Below are positions 28,190 to 37,789 of a stretch of 64,000 bases of DNA, one piece after another. Positions within the stretch are counted from its first letter, which is position 1, and the number at the start of each line of letters is the position of its first letter. The notes under the pieces are model-generated. The model did not search any database. It worked only from the letters and a program-made list of their open reading frames with translations, and was not told where the DNA came from. Source of the DNA: Pseudomonas paraeruginosa PA7 (GTDB lineage: Bacteria > Pseudomonadota > Gammaproteobacteria > Pseudomonadales > Pseudomonadaceae); NCBI RefSeq assembly GCF_000017205.1, contig NC_009656.1:434001-498000 (forward strand), in the 5' to 3' direction. Position numbers and translations under genes: made by a program.

Positions 28190-29179
28190 ATGTTCAGTCA
28201 GTGGGTGTTCCTGTCCGTCCTTGCTCTTGCCGTACCCTCGTTCGCCTGGGCGGAGGATGCGGTGTCCGACCTCGCCAAGGAGCAGTCCAAGGCCGAGCAG
28301 GGCGACAAGCGCGGCGATGAACTGTTCGCCGAATTCACCCGCCTCCGCCAGGCCGCCGAGACGGGCGAGCCGCAGGCCCTGTTCGATTTCGGCGCCTACT
28401 TCTACCAGCAGCAGAACTACGTCAGCGCGCGCGAATGGTGGGGCAAGGCTGCCGGCGCGGGGATGGCCCGCGCGCAGATCCAGCTGGCCATGCTCTATCG
28501 CGATGGTGACGGCGGTCGCGAGGACAAGACCGAGGCGGCACGCTGGTTCCGGAAGGCCGCGGAGCAGGGGGATGCCGGCGCCCAGAATGAAATGGGCGTT
28601 CTCTACTGGAGAGGCGAGGGGGTCGACCAGGACCGGGTCAAGGCCGGGAGCTGGTTCGAACGCGCGGCGGCCAGCGGTAGCGAAGACGCCGAAACCAATC
28701 TGGGATGGTTCTACCTGGACGACTTGCAGAGCGATTCTGCCGTCCCTTCCTCCGACGAGGAAGCCGCCCTGCTGGACCGCTATGCCGCCAGCCGGGAAAA
28801 GGCCTTCCAGTGGTTCTGCAAGGCAGCGAGCCAAGGGGATGCCCGCGCCCAGTTCAAGGTGGGCGAGGCCTACTGGAACGGTTCCGGTGCCGGGATGAAC
28901 AAGCTGCAAGCGCGGCTCTGGCTGGAAAAGGCCGCGCAGCAGCAGGATGCGGATGCCATCGCCTGGCTGGAGAGCGCCGACCAGGCTGCCTGGTATACCC
29001 GCCTGGAAAACTGGGTTCACGCTGCGCTGGATGGAGAGCTGTCCGGCATCGCCGACTGCTCCGGTGTCGCCGATCGCCGGCACTCCGGCCGTGGGGTGGA
29101 GAGTGCACCGTCCGAGCCGGAGGCGGTGGAAATCGGTGCGGAGGATGCGATACAGGCGGCCGAAGCGGCGAGCCAGTGA
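28190..29179 (+). CDS. Sel1-repeat (TPR-like) exported protein
   Basis: 329 residues. The N-terminus MFSQWVFLSVLALAVPSFAWAED is a signal peptide, cut likely after AWA. Several Sel1-like repeats follow, with the pattern A...W(F/W)xKAAxxGxxxAQxxLGxxY: AREWWGKAAGAGMARAQ, AARWFRKAAEQGDAGAQNEMG, AGSWFERAAASGSEDAE and AFQWFCKAASQGDARAQFKVG. Such repeats bind other proteins, here probably in the periplasm. Partner unknown. Confidence 0.85.
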   Translation: MFSQWVFLSVLALAVPSFAWAEDAVSDLAKEQSKAEQGDKRGDELFAEFTRLRQAAETGEPQALFDFGAYFYQQQNYVSAREWWGKAAGAGMARAQIQLAMLYRDGDGGREDKTEAARWFRKAAEQGDAGAQNEMGVLYWRGEGVDQDRVKAGSWFERAAASGSEDAETNLGWFYLDDLQSDSAVPSSDEEAALLDRYAASREKAFQWFCKAASQGDARAQFKVGEAYWNGSGAGMNKLQARLWLEKAAQQQDADAIAWLESADQAAWYTRLENWVHAALDGELSGIADCSGVADRRHSGRGVESAPSEPEAVEIGAEDAIQAAEAASQ

Positions 29180-29264
29180 GGCCCGCCGCCTGGATTGCCC
29201 GCCGGACTCGTCGACGAGACTTCTACGCGAGGGCCGGGGCTCCATGTCGGTCGAGGAGGACCCG

Positions 29265-29286
29265 GCCGGTCAGCGACCGGCTTTTT
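29265..29286 (+). terminator. Rho-independent terminator
   Basis: GCCGGT-CAGCG-ACCGGC followed by TTTTT, about 85 bases after the Sel1 gene stop and just before the stop of the convergent lipoprotein gene. Confidence 0.75.
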
Positions 29287-29291
29287 CTTGT

Positions 29292-29723
29292 TCAGGGGGC
29301 GTAGCGGTATTTCGTTTCCACGTCCTGGCGCTTTCGCGCCAACGTGGCGCCGTCCAATGCGCCGTTGTCGGCCAGCCGTTGCAGTTCGTCGAAGTCGCGC
29401 TGGCGCAGCTTCTCCAGATGTACCCGGGTCGCGGTGTAGTTGATGCGCTGGGATGCGTCGTAGCCGCTCACCGGATCCCAGAGGATCGACAGCGGCCAGA
29501 ACAGCAGGTTGACCACCCCGAGTCCGTAGGAACGGCCGTAGAAGGAGCCGCCGCCGGGGAGCAGGCCGAGGGCCGCGCCGGTGCCGGGGGATTTCTCGAT
29601 GACCGCCAGGTTGCGGGCTTCGTAATACTCCAGCTCGGCTGTCTGCTGCGAGTTGAGGCCGCTGGCGCAACCGCTGGCGAGGGCGAGGGTGGAGGCGATC
29701 AGGAGGGGACGAAACAGCGACAT
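29292..29723 (-). CDS. Lipoprotein of unknown function
   Basis: 143 residues from the ATG at 29723. The signal peptide ends in the lipobox LASGC (Cys about residue 19), so it is a lipoprotein. Residue +2 is Ala, which does not suggest retention in the inner membrane. The rest has a short hydrophobic stretch (GLGVVNLLFWPLSILWDP) and a charged helical tail with KLRQRDFDELQRLADNG. No family recognised with certainty. AAGGAA lies upstream of the start. Confidence 0.75.
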   Translation of the reverse strand: MSLFRPLLIASTLALASGCASGLNSQQTAELEYYEARNLAVIEKSPGTGAALGLLPGGGSFYGRSYGLGVVNLLFWPLSILWDPVSGYDASQRINYTATRVHLEKLRQRDFDELQRLADNGALDGATLARKRQDVETKYRYAP

Positions 29724-29874
29724 CGGGTTTCCTTGCTTTTGATTATCCAGTATCCGTGTGAGCCGTCTGCGCGGCGGCGCGCAAGCTAGCATGGATGGAT
29801 GTCAAAGGGCCATCATCGATCGCTGGTATCCGCGTTTTTGAGCGCTGTCTCTCGTTTCGCCGCTCTCCTGGGGT

Positions 29875-31608
29875 TCAGTGCGTCTGGGGCTGTGCCTGCA
29901 TCTCGGGGGAAAACGCCGAATAACCAATCCCGCGTGGGTCGCTGGCGGCGTCGACGCGGCCGCTACGCTTGTCCCAATAAAGCACCTGCTGGTTGCCGTA
30001 GCTGCGCTCCAGACGCTTGAGCTGATAGCCGCGCCGACGCAGCTCGGCGGCCTCGGCATCGCTGAAGGCGCGCGGTTCGTACTCGACGACGTCCGGCTTG
30101 TACTGGTGGTGATAGCGCGGCGCGGCGACCCACTGCCCGACCGGGCGGCCGTCGAAGTACTGCAGCATCGAGATCAGCACCATGCTCGGGATGCGGCTGC
30201 CGCCCGGCGTGCCGAAGGCGGCGAAGTCCGTGGGGCTTTCCAGGAAGCTCGGGCTCATGCTCGACAGCGGCCGCTTGCCGGCCGCCACCGCGTTCGCCTG
30301 GCTGCCGGCCAGGCCGTAGCTGTTGGCACCCTGGGTGTCGGCGGCGAAGTCATCCATCTCGTTGTTCAGCACCACGCCGGTGCCGGGGACGGTGAAGGCG
30401 GCGCCGAACGGCAGGTTCACCGAGAGAGTGGCGGCCACCGCGTTGCCCTGGGCGTCGATCACCGCGAAGTGGGTGGTGTGGTCGCCTTCGCGCCAGGCCG
30501 GCGCCTCCGGCAGCGCCGCGCTGGGCGTGGCGCGGCGCGGGTCGATGCCGGCGGCGAGGCGCTTCAGGTAGTCCGGCGCCAGCAGCCGGGGCAGCGGATT
30601 GGCGACGAAATCCGGGTCGCCGAGCAGGCCGCGGTCGCGGTAGGCGCGCCGCAGCACTTCCAGCACGTAATGGGCGCGCTGCACCGGCTCGGCCTTCTGC
30701 CACGGCAGCTGTTCAAGCATCTGCAGGCTCTGCGCCAGGGCGACGCCGCCGGCCGAGGGCGGCGGTGCGCTGATCAGTTCGCGGCCGTTGGCCAGCTTCA
30801 CCTCCAGCGGGCGGCGTTCGATCACCCGGTAGTCGCGCAGGTCGGCGGCGCTCCAGACGCCGCCGCCGGCGCGCACCCCGGCGAGCAGCTTGTCCGCTGT
30901 CTCGCCTTCGTAGAAGCCGATCCGCCCGTAGCGCCCGAGGCGTTCCAGGGTGCGTGCCAGCTGCGGTTGGCGCAGCAGGTTCCATTCGTCGGGAATCCCG
31001 CCCTTGTCGAGGAAGATCCGCGCGGTCTCCGGGTCCTTGCGCATCGCTTCCAGGCGCATGCTGGCGCGGTCGCGGTAGATCCGGTCGACGGACACGCCGT
31101 CCACCGCCAGGCGGATCGCCGGCACCAGGTTGTCGGCCAGTGGCTGGCGTCCGTAGCGGCCGTTCAGCTCGACCAGTGCCGCCGGCAGGCCGGGAATCGC
31201 CGCCGCCAGCGGGCCGTTGACGGACAGCCTGGGGTCGACCTTGCCGTTGCGCCGGTACATGTCGGCGTAGGCGGCCTTCGGCGCGCGCTCGCGGGCGTCG
31301 AGGAAACGGTAGGTCGGCTGCGCGCCGGCCTGGCGCAGGAGGAAGAATCCACCGCCGCCGAGGCCCGATCCATAGGGCTCGGCCACCGCCAGAGCGGCGG
31401 CGATGGCCACCGCCGCGTCGAAGGCGTTGCCGCCATTGGCCAGGGTTTCCAGGCCGGCGACGGTAGCGGCCGGGTGCGGCGTGGCGACCGCCGCCTGCTG
31501 TGGCGGCCGGGCGTCGCCACGAAGGCTGTCGGCTTGCGCCGCGAGGCTGAGCAGGGTCAGGCTGCAGGCGGCGACCAGGGTACGGACGGGCAGGTTCAGG
31601 AAGGACAT
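29875..31608 (-). CDS. ggt: Gamma-glutamyltransferase
   Basis: 577 residues. A signal peptide (LVAACSLTLLSLAAQA) sends it to the periplasm. It is a precursor that cuts itself into two subunits; the new N-terminal Thr, about residue 378, is in GDHTTHFAVIDAQGNAVAAT. The small subunit then carries NNEMDDF and PLSSMSPSF and the GTPGGSRIP-type oxyanion region. The enzyme cleaves glutathione and other gamma-glutamyl compounds. The lipoprotein gene lies downstream on the same strand, 151 bases away. Confidence 0.92.
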   Translation of the reverse strand: MSFLNLPVRTLVAACSLTLLSLAAQADSLRGDARPPQQAAVATPHPAATVAGLETLANGGNAFDAAVAIAAALAVAEPYGSGLGGGGFFLLRQAGAQPTYRFLDARERAPKAAYADMYRRNGKVDPRLSVNGPLAAAIPGLPAALVELNGRYGRQPLADNLVPAIRLAVDGVSVDRIYRDRASMRLEAMRKDPETARIFLDKGGIPDEWNLLRQPQLARTLERLGRYGRIGFYEGETADKLLAGVRAGGGVWSAADLRDYRVIERRPLEVKLANGRELISAPPPSAGGVALAQSLQMLEQLPWQKAEPVQRAHYVLEVLRRAYRDRGLLGDPDFVANPLPRLLAPDYLKRLAAGIDPRRATPSAALPEAPAWREGDHTTHFAVIDAQGNAVAATLSVNLPFGAAFTVPGTGVVLNNEMDDFAADTQGANSYGLAGSQANAVAAGKRPLSSMSPSFLESPTDFAAFGTPGGSRIPSMVLISMLQYFDGRPVGQWVAAPRYHHQYKPDVVEYEPRAFSDAEAAELRRRGYQLKRLERSYGNQQVLYWDKRSGRVDAASDPRGIGYSAFSPEMQAQPQTH

Positions 31609-31735
31609 GGCGGCTCACTGTTCAGCGGCGTTCGCGGGACGGGACCGCGAACGCCTCAGACTGGATTGCCAAGGATAGCCAAAAGCGCGTCGGACCGGGC
31701 GCGAACCGTCCCTGGAGGACAGGCGCCGGCGGGGA

Positions 31736-31987
<252 letters not shown>

Positions 31988-32106
31988 CTAACAACTCCAA
32001 CCGCGACGGACAGCCACGGCATCGGTAACGGGAATGGCGGAATTGTGCCGCATCGGCGCCCGCAGTGCACGCGGGGCGCCGACGGGAGGCCGGCGAGAGG
32101 GACGGA

Positions 32107-32664
<558 letters not shown>

Positions 32665-32715
32665 TCAGCCTTTAGCCCATAGGTCTGATGGCGCCGCGCC
32701 GGTAGCGCCGCCGGC

Positions 32716-34308
32716 TCAGGCCTTCAGGCGTTCGGCCAGCGCGCTGGCCAGTTGCGCGGTGAGGCCGTAGACCGAGAGCTGCGGGTTGGCGCCGATGCTG
32801 GTGGGGAACAGCGAGCCGTCGTGGATCGACAGGTTCTGCAGGTGGTGGTGGCGGCCGAGGCTGTCGGCCACCGCCACGGCCGGGTCTTCGCCCATGGCGC
32901 AGCCGCCCATGACGTGGGCGCTGCCCAGGCGCGTGCGGTAGATCTCCAGGCGCAGGCCGTCGATGATCTCCCGCGCTTCCTGCAGGTTCTTCGCGTTGTG
33001 CGCGTCGCTGTGCACCGGCCGCACTTCCCGGGCGCCGGCGGCGAACTGGATCTCCGCCATGGTATGGAAGGCACGGCGGATACCGTCCCAGGTGTAGTCG
33101 GTCATCCGGTAGTCGAGCACCGGGGTGTCGTCGCCGCGCAGGCCGACCGAGCCCTCCGCGCTGTCGGGGTGGAAGCCGTCGCGGAGCAGGGCGAGCATCA
33201 TGTTGGTATGCGGTAGCTGTTCCATGCGCAGGGCGTTGTCGCTGCCGAAGCCGCCGAGCAGCACCGAGGCCAGCGACGGTTGCAGCGGCGGCACCTCCAG
33301 TTTGTAGGACATGCGTCCGGTGACGCCGTCGTCCCATTGGAAATGGTCGGAGTAGATCGACTGCGGTGCGCCGTAGAAGGGATTGATCACCCGGTCGAAC
33401 AGCGCCGCGCTGAAATTCACCGTGTGCAGGAAGGTACGCTTGCCGACCCGTTGGCTCGGGTCAGGCGCCTTCGAGCGGAGGAGAATCGCCGGGGTGTTGA
33501 TGCCGCCGCCGGAGAGCACGTAGTGCCTGGCCCGGACCTTGACCTTGCGGCCGTTGGGCGCCACGCAGCGCTCGTCCATGCCCAGGCATTCGAGGCCCGT
33601 CACCTTGTCGCCCTCCAGCAGCAGGCGGTTGGCGCGCGCCAGGTAGAGCAGCTCGCCGCCCTTGTCGAGAGTCGCCGGGATGGTGGTGACCAGCATCGAC
33701 TGCTTGGCGTTGACCGGGCAGCCCATGCCGCAGTAGCCGAGGTTCCAGCAGCCGAGGACGTTGCGCGGGATGACCTTCCAGTGATAGCCGAGCTTCTCGC
33801 AGCCCAGGCGGATCACGTCGTTGTTGGCATTCGGCGGCAGCGCCCAGGGTGCCACGTGCAGGCGCTGCTCCATTTTCTCGAACCAGGGCGCCATGTCCTC
33901 CGCGCTGTGGCCCTTGACCCCGTAGACCTGGGCCCAGTGCTGCAGGGTCGGTTCCGGGGTGCGGAAGCTGCTGGTCCAGTTGATCAGGGTGGTGCCGCCC
34001 ACGGCGCGGCCCTGGAGGATGGTGATGGCGCCGTCCTTGCTCATCCGGCCGATGCCTTCCTGGTACAGCTCGGGGTAGGCGTCGGCCTCCTGCATCCTGA
34101 AATCGCTGCTGGTCTTCAGCGGGCCTTCTTCCACCAGCAGCACCTTCAGGCCGGCGGCGCTGAGGATTTCCGCGGTGGTGCCGCCGCCGGCGCCGGTGCC
34201 GACCACGACCACGTCGGCCTCCAGCTCCAGGTCGTGGTCCAGGCGCGAACCGTTGTAGGTTTTCCAGCCGCGGGCGAGGCCCTCGGCGAACAGATCGGGT
34301 ACAGGCAT
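32716..34308 (-). CDS. laoA: LaoA, GMC-family FAD-dependent long-chain alcohol dehydrogenase
   Basis: 530 residues. The FAD-binding fold begins near residue 33 (DVVVVGTGAGGGTTAEILSAAG), followed by the GMC signature region with GGTTLINW and a C-terminal block with the conserved His (SAHVMGGCAMG) and SIGANPQLSVYGL. The locus matches laoABCR of P. aeruginosa, described for oxidation of long-chain alcohols formed from SDS and alkanes. A Cys-containing segment, CWNLGYCGMGCPVNAKQS, is typical of this GMC subgroup. Last gene of the laoCBA operon, 54 bases after laoB. Confidence 0.92.
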   Translation of the reverse strand: MPVPDLFAEGLARGWKTYNGSRLDHDLELEADVVVVGTGAGGGTTAEILSAAGLKVLLVEEGPLKTSSDFRMQEADAYPELYQEGIGRMSKDGAITILQGRAVGGTTLINWTSSFRTPEPTLQHWAQVYGVKGHSAEDMAPWFEKMEQRLHVAPWALPPNANNDVIRLGCEKLGYHWKVIPRNVLGCWNLGYCGMGCPVNAKQSMLVTTIPATLDKGGELLYLARANRLLLEGDKVTGLECLGMDERCVAPNGRKVKVRARHYVLSGGGINTPAILLRSKAPDPSQRVGKRTFLHTVNFSAALFDRVINPFYGAPQSIYSDHFQWDDGVTGRMSYKLEVPPLQPSLASVLLGGFGSDNALRMEQLPHTNMMLALLRDGFHPDSAEGSVGLRGDDTPVLDYRMTDYTWDGIRRAFHTMAEIQFAAGAREVRPVHSDAHNAKNLQEAREIIDGLRLEIYRTRLGSAHVMGGCAMGEDPAVAVADSLGRHHHLQNLSIHDGSLFPTSIGANPQLSVYGLTAQLASALAERLKA

Positions 34309-34362
34309 GAATGCACTCTCAGGCTAGGCGGCTTCGGGCTCTTCGTATTGTTCCGGGGCGGC

Positions 34363-34911
34363 TCAAGCGATCTTCGGCGGTCCGGGATAGCCGCAGTGGG
34401 CCCACGCCTCGGGGCGGGCGTACCAGGCCATCATCGCCAGTTGCATCAGCGAACTGTGGCCCATCCGCAACAGGCCGATGAAGCTGTTTTCCCAGCGCGA
34501 AAGGAATGCCCGCACGTCGTCGCCGCTGGCGTTCTCCCAACTGCCCCAGATACCGGTCAGCGGGCCGCGGGTGAGCGGCAGGGCCAGCACGTCGAAGAGT
34601 TGCCGGGTGAGCTTGAACATCTCCGGAGAGAGTCGCGCCAGGTTGTGGTCGAGGCTCTGGATCGCGCCCTCCACGGCTTTCGGCATCTGCTCGGCGGAAA
34701 CCGCGCCGAGCAGCATCACCGGCAGCAGCGCACGGAGGAACGGCAGGTCGGATTCGCGGACCTTTTCCAGGCCGCTCGCCGGTTTCTCCGCCGAGCAGCC
34801 GGTGAGGCTGGCGGCGACGCCCGCGGTGGCGAGGAAGGCGCCGCCGATCAGGCCGACCTTCATCAGGCTGCGTCGGGACAGGCCGGCGCTTTCGAGAGTG
34901 GTGTCGCTCAT
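34363..34911 (-). CDS. laoB: LaoB, Tat-signal lipoprotein partner of the GMC dehydrogenase
   Basis: 182 residues. The N-terminus contains SRRSLMK, a twin-arginine motif, followed by a hydrophobic stretch and a lipobox-like LTGCSAEK, so it looks like a Tat-exported, possibly lipidated protein. The rest resembles subunit 3 of gluconate 2-dehydrogenase-type GMC complexes. It probably carries or anchors LaoA, which lacks its own signal, across or at the inner membrane; that is inferred by analogy with those complexes. Confidence 0.85.
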   Translation of the reverse strand: MSDTTLESAGLSRRSLMKVGLIGGAFLATAGVAASLTGCSAEKPASGLEKVRESDLPFLRALLPVMLLGAVSAEQMPKAVEGAIQSLDHNLARLSPEMFKLTRQLFDVLALPLTRGPLTGIWGSWENASGDDVRAFLSRWENSFIGLLRMGHSSLMQLAMMAWYARPEAWAHCGYPGPPKIA

Positions 34912-34965
34912 TGTTGTTATGTCACCTGCAGCGTAGGAATGAGGGGGCGCCGCACACGCCCCGGT

Positions 34966-36396
34966 TCAGCGCACGAACAGCTTGTAGACGAGCTTCTGGA
35001 TCGACTTGCCGTAGGGGGGGTAGATCATCCGCGCGGCGTTGAAGCGCGGCTTGCTGAACACGCCCTTGGCCTTGCTGAAGGTGAGGAAGCCTTCGTGGCC
35101 ATGGTAGTGGCCCATGCCGGAGGGTCCGACGCCACCGAACGGGATGTCGTCCTGGGCGACGTGCAGCAGGGTGTCGTTCAGGCACACGCCGCCCGAGTGG
35201 GTCTCGTGCAGCACGCGCCGCTGCTGCGCCTTGTCGTAGCCGAAGTAGTACAGGGCCAGCGGCCGCGGGCGCTGGTTGACGTAGGCCAGGGCGTCTTCCA
35301 GGCGCTCGTAGGGGATCACCGGCAGCAGCGGGCCGAAGATTTCCTCCTGCATCACTTTCATGTCGTCGCTGACATTCAGCAACAGCGTCTGCGGCAGGCG
35401 CCGCTGCTGGCCCTCGGCGAACAGCGGGACGAGGGTCGCGCCCTTCTCGCGGGCGTCGTCGAGGTAGCCCTGGAGACGGCCGAGCTGGCGCTCGTTGATG
35501 ATCGCGGTGTAGTCGGGGTTGTCCGAAAGACGCGGGAAGAAGCCCTGGACCACCTCCTTGTACCGGCTGACGAACTCCTCGACGCGCCGGCTCGGTACCA
35601 GCACGTAGTCGGGCGCGACGCAGGTCTGCCCGGCGTTGAGGCTCTTGCCGAAGGCGATACGCTCGGCGGCGTCCTTCATCGGCACGCTGTCGGAGACGAT
35701 CGCCGGCGACTTGCCGCCCAGCTCCAGGGTCACCGGGGTCAGGTTCTCGGCGGCGGCGCGCATCACGTGCTTGCCGACGCTGGTGGCGCCGGTGAACAGC
35801 AGGTGGTCGAACGGCAGCTTGGAGAAGGCCACGCCGACGTCCACCTCGCCGAGCACCACGGCGACCTGGTCCTCGGGGAAGATTCGCGCCAGCAGGTCCT
35901 TGAGCAGGCGCCCGGTGGCCGGGGTCGATTCGCTCATCTTGATCATCACCCGGTTGCCGGCGGCGAGGGCACCGGTCAGCGGGCCGATGGAGAGGAACAG
36001 CGGATAGTTCCACGGCACGATCACCCCGACCACGCCCAGCGGCTGGTACACCACCTGGGCCGAGGCCGGCTGGAATTGCAGGCCGACCGCGCGGCGCGCC
36101 GGCTTCATCCATTTCTTCACGCGCTTGGCGGCGTAGTGGATGCCGTGCAGGCTGGGCATGATCTCGGCGAGCAGGGTCTCGTCGGCGGAGCGCGCGCTGA
36201 AGTCCCGGTCGATGGCTTCGATCAGTGCCTTCTGCTCCTTGAACAGCAGGTCGCGCAGGGCCTTCAGCCATTCCACGCGCTGCGTGGCGTCAGGCATCGG
36301 CTGCGCCAGGTAGGCGGCGCGCTGGCGGGCGAAGAGGGCTTCGAGCTGGTTGATTTCCTGCTGGCTCTGCTGCAGGTAGGCGATATCGGCGACCAT
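34966..36396 (-). CDS. laoC: LaoC, aldehyde dehydrogenase (coniferyl aldehyde dehydrogenase type)
   Basis: 476 residues. ALDH motifs are VIVPWNYPLFL (NAD site), FTGATSVGKHVM, the catalytic Glu in TLELGGKSPAIV and the catalytic Cys in NAGQTCVAPDYV. The C-terminal region resembles class 3/coniferyl aldehyde dehydrogenases, with a hydrophobic C-terminal segment. It should oxidise the fatty aldehydes made by LaoA to acids. First gene of the operon; the palindrome at 36499-36514 lies ~100 bases upstream. Confidence 0.93.
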   Translation of the reverse strand: MVADIAYLQQSQQEINQLEALFARQRAAYLAQPMPDATQRVEWLKALRDLLFKEQKALIEAIDRDFSARSADETLLAEIMPSLHGIHYAAKRVKKWMKPARRAVGLQFQPASAQVVYQPLGVVGVIVPWNYPLFLSIGPLTGALAAGNRVMIKMSESTPATGRLLKDLLARIFPEDQVAVVLGEVDVGVAFSKLPFDHLLFTGATSVGKHVMRAAAENLTPVTLELGGKSPAIVSDSVPMKDAAERIAFGKSLNAGQTCVAPDYVLVPSRRVEEFVSRYKEVVQGFFPRLSDNPDYTAIINERQLGRLQGYLDDAREKGATLVPLFAEGQQRRLPQTLLLNVSDDMKVMQEEIFGPLLPVIPYERLEDALAYVNQRPRPLALYYFGYDKAQQRRVLHETHSGGVCLNDTLLHVAQDDIPFGGVGPSGMGHYHGHEGFLTFSKAKGVFSKPRFNAARMIYPPYGKSIQKLVYKLFVR

Positions 36397-36498
36397 GGGC
36401 TGGCTCCTCGGCGAAGCGTGGGCGGCTGCGTGGCCGCGCGTCTGTCGTTATGGCGGACCTGGCTCGGTCCGATGAATTTCGCTGCGTCGCTGGATTTC

Positions 36499-36514
36499 TA
36501 GAGTAAATACTCTA
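36499..36514. promoter_or_regulatory. Palindromic operator candidate for LaoR
   Basis: TAGAGTA-AA-TACTCTA, a 7-bp perfect inverted repeat with a 2-base centre, sits in the AT-rich centre of the 288-base gap between divergent laoC and laoR. TetR-family repressors bind such sites, so this is the likely LaoR operator controlling both directions. Confidence 0.65.
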
Positions 36515-36684
36515 AAGTGTCAAACAGCATGCCTGCCGGCCCGGCGCTTGCGTACCCAACGAAAGGCGGGCCGGCCGTCGGCTGCCGCCCCGGGGGCTGA
36601 CCCGGGCCGTCGGCTTTGTGTACCTTCTACGCTGTCACGGCGGGCCGCGCCCCGCACTGTTACCCGAACGAGCCCGTCGTCCCC

Positions 36685-37332
36685 ATGGCCCCACGCATCA
36701 AGACCCGCGACCGCATCGCCCAGGCCAGCCTGGAACTGTTCAACGCCCAGGGCGAGCGCAGCGTCACCACCAACCATATCGCCACCCACCTGGGTATATC
36801 GCCTGGGAACCTCTACTACCACTACCCGAACAAGCAGGCGATCATCGCCGAGCTGTTCGCCGAGTACGAAAGCCACGTCGAGAGCTTCCTGCGCCTGCCC
36901 GAAGGGCGGGGGGTGACGGTGGACGACAAGACCTTCTATCTGGAAGCGCTACTGGCCGCGATGTGGCGCTACCGCTTCCTCCACCGCGACCTCGAGCACC
37001 TGCTGGAAAGCGACCCGGAGCTGGCGGCGCGCTACCGCGCCTTTGCCCAGCGCTGCCTGGTCAACGCCAAGGCGATCTACCGGGGCTTCACCGAGGCCGG
37101 GATCCTGCGGATGAACGAGACCCAGCTGGAGGCCCTGACCCTCAACGCCTGGATCATCCTCACCTCCTGGGTGCGCTTCCTCTGCACCACCCTCGATCTC
37201 GACGGCGACCTCAGCGAGGCGCAGCTGCGCCGTGGCATCTACCAGGTGCTGGCGCTGGAGAGCGGACACATCGAGGCGCAGGCCCAGGAGGCGGTGGACG
37301 GGATTTCCGAGCGGCTCTACGTACCGCTCTGA
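36685..37332 (+). CDS. laoR: LaoR, TetR-family regulator
   Basis: 215 residues from the ATG at 36685. The N-terminal TetR helix-turn-helix is clear: RDRIAQASLELFNAQGERSVTTNHIATHLGISPGNLYYHYPNKQAIIAELF. The C-terminal ligand domain is helical. It is divergent from laoCBA, whose genes it represses in P. aeruginosa; the inducer is probably a long-chain aldehyde or acyl compound (inferred). No strong ribosome site is seen, and the frame is open upstream to 36616 (TTG), but the chosen start is normal for the family. The 3' end overlaps the GNAT gene by 16 bases. Confidence 0.9.
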   Translation: MAPRIKTRDRIAQASLELFNAQGERSVTTNHIATHLGISPGNLYYHYPNKQAIIAELFAEYESHVESFLRLPEGRGVTVDDKTFYLEALLAAMWRYRFLHRDLEHLLESDPELAARYRAFAQRCLVNAKAIYRGFTEAGILRMNETQLEALTLNAWIILTSWVRFLCTTLDLDGDLSEAQLRRGIYQVLALESGHIEAQAQEAVDGISERLYVPL

Positions 37333-37727
37333 TCGCGCGGGGTTTTCTCCAGCACCTGCTGGATGTGGATGCCATGGCGGCGGAAGAAGGCCTCGGTGCC
37401 GAGGGTGGCGTCGGTGAACAGGAAGGCTCCGCGGTGATCCTCGGCGAAGCGCCGCAGCAGGGCAGCGCCGACGCCGCTGCTCTGTGCGCCGGGCAGCACG
37501 GCGATTTCCGCCAGCCAGACGCGGATCGGGGTTTCTTCCTCGGCACGCAGCAGGCCGACCAGGCGGCCGTCGCGTTCGGCCAGCAGGTAGTAGCTGGAAT
37601 GCTGGTAGAGCGTGCGCAGCTCGGCGGCCGGCATGCGCCGGTCCCAGCCGACCGCCGCGTGGATCGCCAGGATCGCCTCGCAGTCGATGTCGTCGAGTAC
37701 CGGGTTGTGGCGCAGCTTCAGATCCAT
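37317..37727 (-). CDS. GNAT-family N-acetyltransferase
   Basis: 136 residues from the ATG at 37725-37727, with a GAGGGG just upstream. The acetyl-CoA motif is VLPGAQSSGVGAALLRRFAED (V-x-x-x-x-Q/R-x-x-G-x-G/A pattern, here Q-S-S-G-V-G). It transfers an acetyl group to an amine; substrate unknown. The long open frame upstream (to 38756) is antisense-type read-through of the hydrolase gene region, not coding. It converges on laoR. Confidence 0.85.
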   Translation of the reverse strand: MDLKLRHNPVLDDIDCEAILAIHAAVGWDRRMPAAELRTLYQHSSYYLLAERDGRLVGLLRAEEETPIRVWLAEIAVLPGAQSSGVGAALLRRFAEDHRGAFLFTDATLGTEAFFRRHGIHIQQVLEKTPRDQSGT

Positions 37728-37789
37728 TCGCCCCTCGTTGTCCTCCAGCCAGCGGCCATTCTGCCGTCCATCGACTGGCGCAGGCCAGC

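Noticed and set aside
33280-36501. 1073-codon plus-strand open frame
   Set aside because: Runs antisense through laoA, laoB and laoC, which are all clear families. The long frame results from GC-rich third positions.
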